Below the pieces are notes generated by a model. The model was not told the origin of the DNA. It did not search any database and was given only the letters and a program-made list of their open reading frames with translations. From Candidatus Hydrogenedentota bacterium (GTDB taxonomy: Bacteria > Hydrogenedentota > Hydrogenedentia > Hydrogenedentiales > GCA-2746185), in the NCBI GenBank assembly GCA_012965445.1, contig DTSJ01000321.1, positions 1 through 9,062 on the forward strand: a stretch of 9,062 bases of DNA, read 5' to 3'. The translations under genes were made by a program, and so were the position numbers. The number at the start of each line of letters is the position of its first letter. The first letter of the stretch is position 1. Positions 6,832-9,062 of the stretch are shown here, one piece after another.

Positions 6832-7917
6832 ATGAAGTTGTCGTCAGAACAAAAAGAGATGGTAGCTCTTTTTTTGCGCAAGCAGGATGAGATGCTAGTT
6901 GACCTGCGCAGTGATAAGCGCGTGCAGGCGCTTTCGCAGATTAAACAGCGCATTCGCGACGAGCTGCTTGGCCTGGGCGTTGATTCGGTGACGAATACTC
7001 AGGTGGAATCGTTGTTGAGGCGGATGACAATTTCTGTGAAGCCGAAAAAGAGTCTGGAATCGGCATTGGAAGCGGAGCCAGCGGAGGATACGGGACCGGA
7101 AGCAGAGGCTGCCTCCGGCGTTGAGTCCAAGGGAAAAGAACAGGATTCTTCCCAAGATGTGTCTGGTGTCGATCCGGAAGATGAAAGCCTGAATGTGGGT
7201 AAGCGTGAGTGGAAAGCGGAGGCGTCCGCTTTGGGCGTTGCCGCTTCTGAGGAGGTTGAGGCGAGCGAGGCGGTGAAGGAGCCGGACGAGGCTGATGCTG
7301 AGGAAGAGCAAGTGGTTGCAGAGCCTGATCCGGTGGTGGAGATTGATGGGGATGAGGATGTCGCGGAGGATTTTGGAGGTCGACACTGGCTGGGGGTGTG
7401 CGACAATATGTCTGTGCAGACGGGGTGGTCTGTGGGGATGATACGGTTCTTGTTTGTGGCGCTGGGATGTTTTACGGGGCCGGTGGCCATTCTGGTCTAC
7501 CTTGCTGCTTTTGCATTGGGTACTCAGCGGCATCCGGGGGACTATCCGACTGTTGATGACGGGCGAGTCGTGGTGGCTTTGTTGCGGCTGCTTGGAATCG
7601 CGGGGGGCGTATTTGCTGTATCGTGGGGTTTAGAGTTTTTTGCTGCGATAGGATTTCTAGAATATTTTGGGCAGCTTCCGGAAATTGGAGTGTGGGGTCG
7701 GATGGGCTCGTATGGCGCAGAATCGCTTTTGGTTGTGCTGGTGTTGTTGTCGCCGCTTGCTGCGCTGGGCGCGCTGCCGCTCGCATACCGTTGGGGGAAT
7801 ACTTTTTCAACGATTGTGAACGCCGGACTGGCGATTTATCTGGTCGTGATCGGTCTGGGGGTAGCTTCTACGATGTTTGGGTATTTACTGGGGGCTTTGA
7901 CGCAGCTTGCGGGATAA
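6832..7917 (+). CDS. PspC-domain multi-pass membrane protein with acidic linker
   Basis: The ATG at 6832 has GGAG (6821-6824) seven bases upstream and gives 361 residues. The frame is open further upstream, but that part overlaps ndk antisense and reads as non-protein-like. Residues 1-68 are predicted helical (KEMVALFLRKQDEMLVDL, then ALSQIKQRIRDELLGLGV, then QVESLLRRM) and resemble the HAAS-type N-terminal domains that often precede membrane modules. Residues about 70-182 are a long Glu/Asp-rich linker. Residues about 182-232 are a PspC domain: WLGVCDNMSVQTGWSVGMIR followed by a membrane segment ending ILVYLAAFALGT. Three more membrane segments follow (about 246-270, 297-318 and 330-356). 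PspC proteins sense or relay envelope stress in the phage-shock system of enterobacteria; a role here is inferred from the domain only, as no pspA or pspF is present. It is followed by an NfeD-family gene behind its own promoter. Confidence 0.82.
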   Translation: MKLSSEQKEMVALFLRKQDEMLVDLRSDKRVQALSQIKQRIRDELLGLGVDSVTNTQVESLLRRMTISVKPKKSLESALEAEPAEDTGPEAEAASGVESKGKEQDSSQDVSGVDPEDESLNVGKREWKAEASALGVAASEEVEASEAVKEPDEADAEEEQVVAEPDPVVEIDGDEDVAEDFGGRHWLGVCDNMSVQTGWSVGMIRFLFVALGCFTGPVAILVYLAAFALGTQRHPGDYPTVDDGRVVVALLRLLGIAGGVFAVSWGLEFFAAIGFLEYFGQLPEIGVWGRMGSYGAESLLVVLVLLSPLAALGALPLAYRWGNTFSTIVNAGLAIYLVVIGLGVASTMFGYLLGALTQLAG

Positions 7918-7926
7918 AATTTACGG

Positions 7927-7955
7927 GCTAAAGTCCTTATTGACAGGGATTTAGC
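7927..7955 (+). repeat. Imperfect inverted repeat enclosing the -35 box of the NfeD gene
   Basis: GCTAAAGTCC (7927-7936) and GGGATTTAGC (7946-7955) pair over 10 positions with one mismatch and one G-T wobble. The 9-base loop contains the TTGACA -35 hexamer. It could be an operator, or a weak terminator for the PspC-domain gene, although no T run follows. Confidence 0.4.
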
Positions 7956-7968
7956 TGACGGGTAGAAT
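7940..7968 (+). promoter_or_regulatory. Near-consensus sigma70 promoter for the NfeD-family gene
   Basis: TTGACA (7940-7945) is a perfect -35. After exactly 17 bases TAGAAT (7963-7968) matches the -10 in 5 of 6 positions. Transcription should begin near 7975, about 60 bases before the preferred ATG at 8037. This is the strongest promoter match in the window. Confidence 0.7.
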
Positions 7969-8036
7969 AAAGTGTGTGTAAAGATTGTAGTATGTGCATG
8001 GATACTTATCGGACGGCGATGGGGTGTTGGAGTTTT

Positions 8037-9062
8037 ATGAGATTTACGAGGTCGATAGGGTTGATGCTGGCTTTGCTTGTGTGTATTCCTTTTGCCTGGG
8101 GGCAGGAGGGGGAGGAGCCTGCGGTTTCTGAGGATATCGAGGTTGTATCTGATCCGAAGGGGGATGTAATCGTTGTTTGCCCAATTGAGGGTGACATTGA
8201 GCCGGGTGTGCTGGTGCTCGTGGAGCGTGCTGTCGAGGAGGCGCGTGAGCTGAATGCGAAGGCGATTATATTCAAGATCAATACTTTTGGCGGACGCGTG
8301 GATTCGGCATTTGAGATTGCGCATGTGATCCGTGAGGCTTCGTGCCGGACGATCGCCTATATTGAAGGTAAGGGTGCTATTTCCGCTGGAGCCCTGATCA
8401 GTTTTGCGTGCAACGATATTATAATGACCGAAGGCGTGACGATCGGCGCTGCGACTCCCGTGTATGCGACCTCGGAGGGGATGGCGCCTGCGGGAGAGAA
8501 GAGCGTTTCTGCAATGCGTGCGGAGATGCGAGCGCTTTCCAAGGCCAACGGTCACAATTCGGACATCGCTCAGGCGATGGTGGATGAGGATATCGTGCTG
8601 CGCGGGTTCGTGAACGAGTCTGGCGAGTATGAAGTGTATGAGGTAGATTCTGATGGGAATGATGAGGCCGATACGAAGTCGCCGGACGAGGATGAGGCTG
8701 AGAACGCGGAAGAGGATGCAGAGGATTCTAACGAGCCGGACATAGGGACGGTAGTCTATGATGACGGGAGCGAACTTGTTCTTGCGAAGGGTAAGCTGCT
8801 GACGCTGGATCCTGATGAAGCGATCAAGTACGGGATCATTGACAGGACGGTTGAATCACTGGATGATGCTGTGACCCATTTTATGCTGGGCGGGGGTACG
8901 TATCACATTGTTGAGCCAAACTGGGCGGAGGTGGCATTTCGATTCTTGACGAGTCCGACGATTGCGGGCCTTTTACTGATGCTGGGGATGGGTGGACTTT
9001 ATCTTGAGGTGCGTACGCCCGGTTTCGGGCTTCCCGGGATTGTAGGGATTACGTGTCTCTGC
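8037..9062 (+). CDS. nfeD: NfeD-family membrane-bound serine protease (ClpP-like), 3' truncated
   Basis: The frame runs off the right edge; 342 codons are visible. The ATG at 8037 gives a good signal peptide (MRFTRSIG, then LMLALLVCIPFAW, probable cleavage AWG|Q). GGAG lies at 8029-8032 with a short 4-base gap. ATGs at 7992, 7998 and 8019 are alternatives. Residues 43-185 are a ClpP/crotonase-type protease domain: VIVVCPIEGDI, INTFGGRVDSA (81-91), and ISAGALISF with the likely nucleophile Ser116. GEKSVSAMRAEMRAL (153-167) and DIAQAMVDEDI follow. The base is probably a lysine; Lys155 is my candidate. Residues about 196-242 form an acidic insertion, after which the domain resumes at LLTLDPDEAIKYGIID. 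The first membrane segment is about 308-324 (SPTIAGLLLMLGMGGLYLEV), then the NfeD-typical TPGFGLPGIVG. The remaining membrane helices and C-terminal OB-fold lie outside. Family members cleave membrane proteins such as stomatin/SPFH partners; no SPFH gene is visible here. Confidence 0.88.
   Translation, partial: MRFTRSIGLMLALLVCIPFAWGQEGEEPAVSEDIEVVSDPKGDVIVVCPIEGDIEPGVLVLVERAVEEARELNAKAIIFKINTFGGRVDSAFEIAHVIREASCRTIAYIEGKGAISAGALISFACNDIIMTEGVTIGAATPVYATSEGMAPAGEKSVSAMRAEMRALSKANGHNSDIAQAMVDEDIVLRGFVNESGEYEVYEVDSDGNDEADTKSPDEDEAENAEEDAEDSNEPDIGTVVYDDGSELVLAKGKLLTLDPDEAIKYGIIDRTVESLDDAVTHFMLGGGTYHIVEPNWAEVAFRFLTSPTIAGLLLMLGMGGLYLEVRTPGFGLPGIVGITCLC

Noticed and set aside
7836..8555. 239-codon minus-strand frame across the NfeD promoter and protease domain
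   Set aside because: It is antisense to the NfeD motifs, has no good ribosome binding site and reads as a compositional shadow.

Overview
The window reads as a bacterial chromosome segment of moderate GC content, seen in a housekeeping-plus-envelope neighbourhood. Clear Shine-Dalgarno sites (GGAGG-type), sigma70-like promoters, a cleavable signal peptide and PspC/NfeD-type membrane proteins fit a Gram-negative-like bacterium. A secreted repeat-type protein at the left edge, a DUF1844 protein beside purA, and a tiny bS22/mS38-like basic protein would suit a poorly cultured lineage such as Planctomycetota, Lentisphaerota or Hydrogenedentota. That placement is a guess from gene content, not a demonstrated assignment.

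Layout. 1-443 (+) is the C-terminal end of a secreted or surface repeat-type protein. 444-999 has no convincing intact gene; its minus strand carries a possible decayed zinc-knuckle gene with an in-frame TAG. 1000-3021 (+) encodes one 673-residue polypeptide holding three glycosyltransferase-fold modules: a GT2 domain, a TIGR04282/DUF2064 domain and a TIGR04283 GT2 domain. The last two are the families named for arsenosugar biosynthesis. Tail to tail with it, 6 bp away, is a small class I SAM-dependent methyltransferase (3028-3594, -). Diverging from that is a quinol-monooxygenase-like ABM protein (3763-4056, +).

The next block is a minus-strand housekeeping run, read right to left: ndk (6186-6635), a 29-codon bS22/mS38-like protein (6031-6120), a DUF1844 protein (5382-5828) and purA (4080-5366). 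purA and ndk both serve purine nucleotide metabolism: IMP to adenylosuccinate, and NDP to NTP. A strong hairpin at 5924-5950 separates the ndk/bS22-like pair from the DUF1844-purA pair.

Diverging from ndk are two envelope genes on the plus strand: a PspC-domain membrane protein with an N-terminal helical domain and a long acidic linker (6832-7917), then an NfeD-family membrane serine protease (8037 to past the right edge) behind a near-consensus sigma70 promoter.

No mobile element, CRISPR array, tRNA or rRNA was seen. The items most worth a second look are the three-module glycosyltransferase fusion with internal composition switches, the very small bS22-like gene, a change of strand composition (C/A-rich to G/T-rich on +) that ignores gene orientation, and the inverted repeats at the promoters of the envelope genes.
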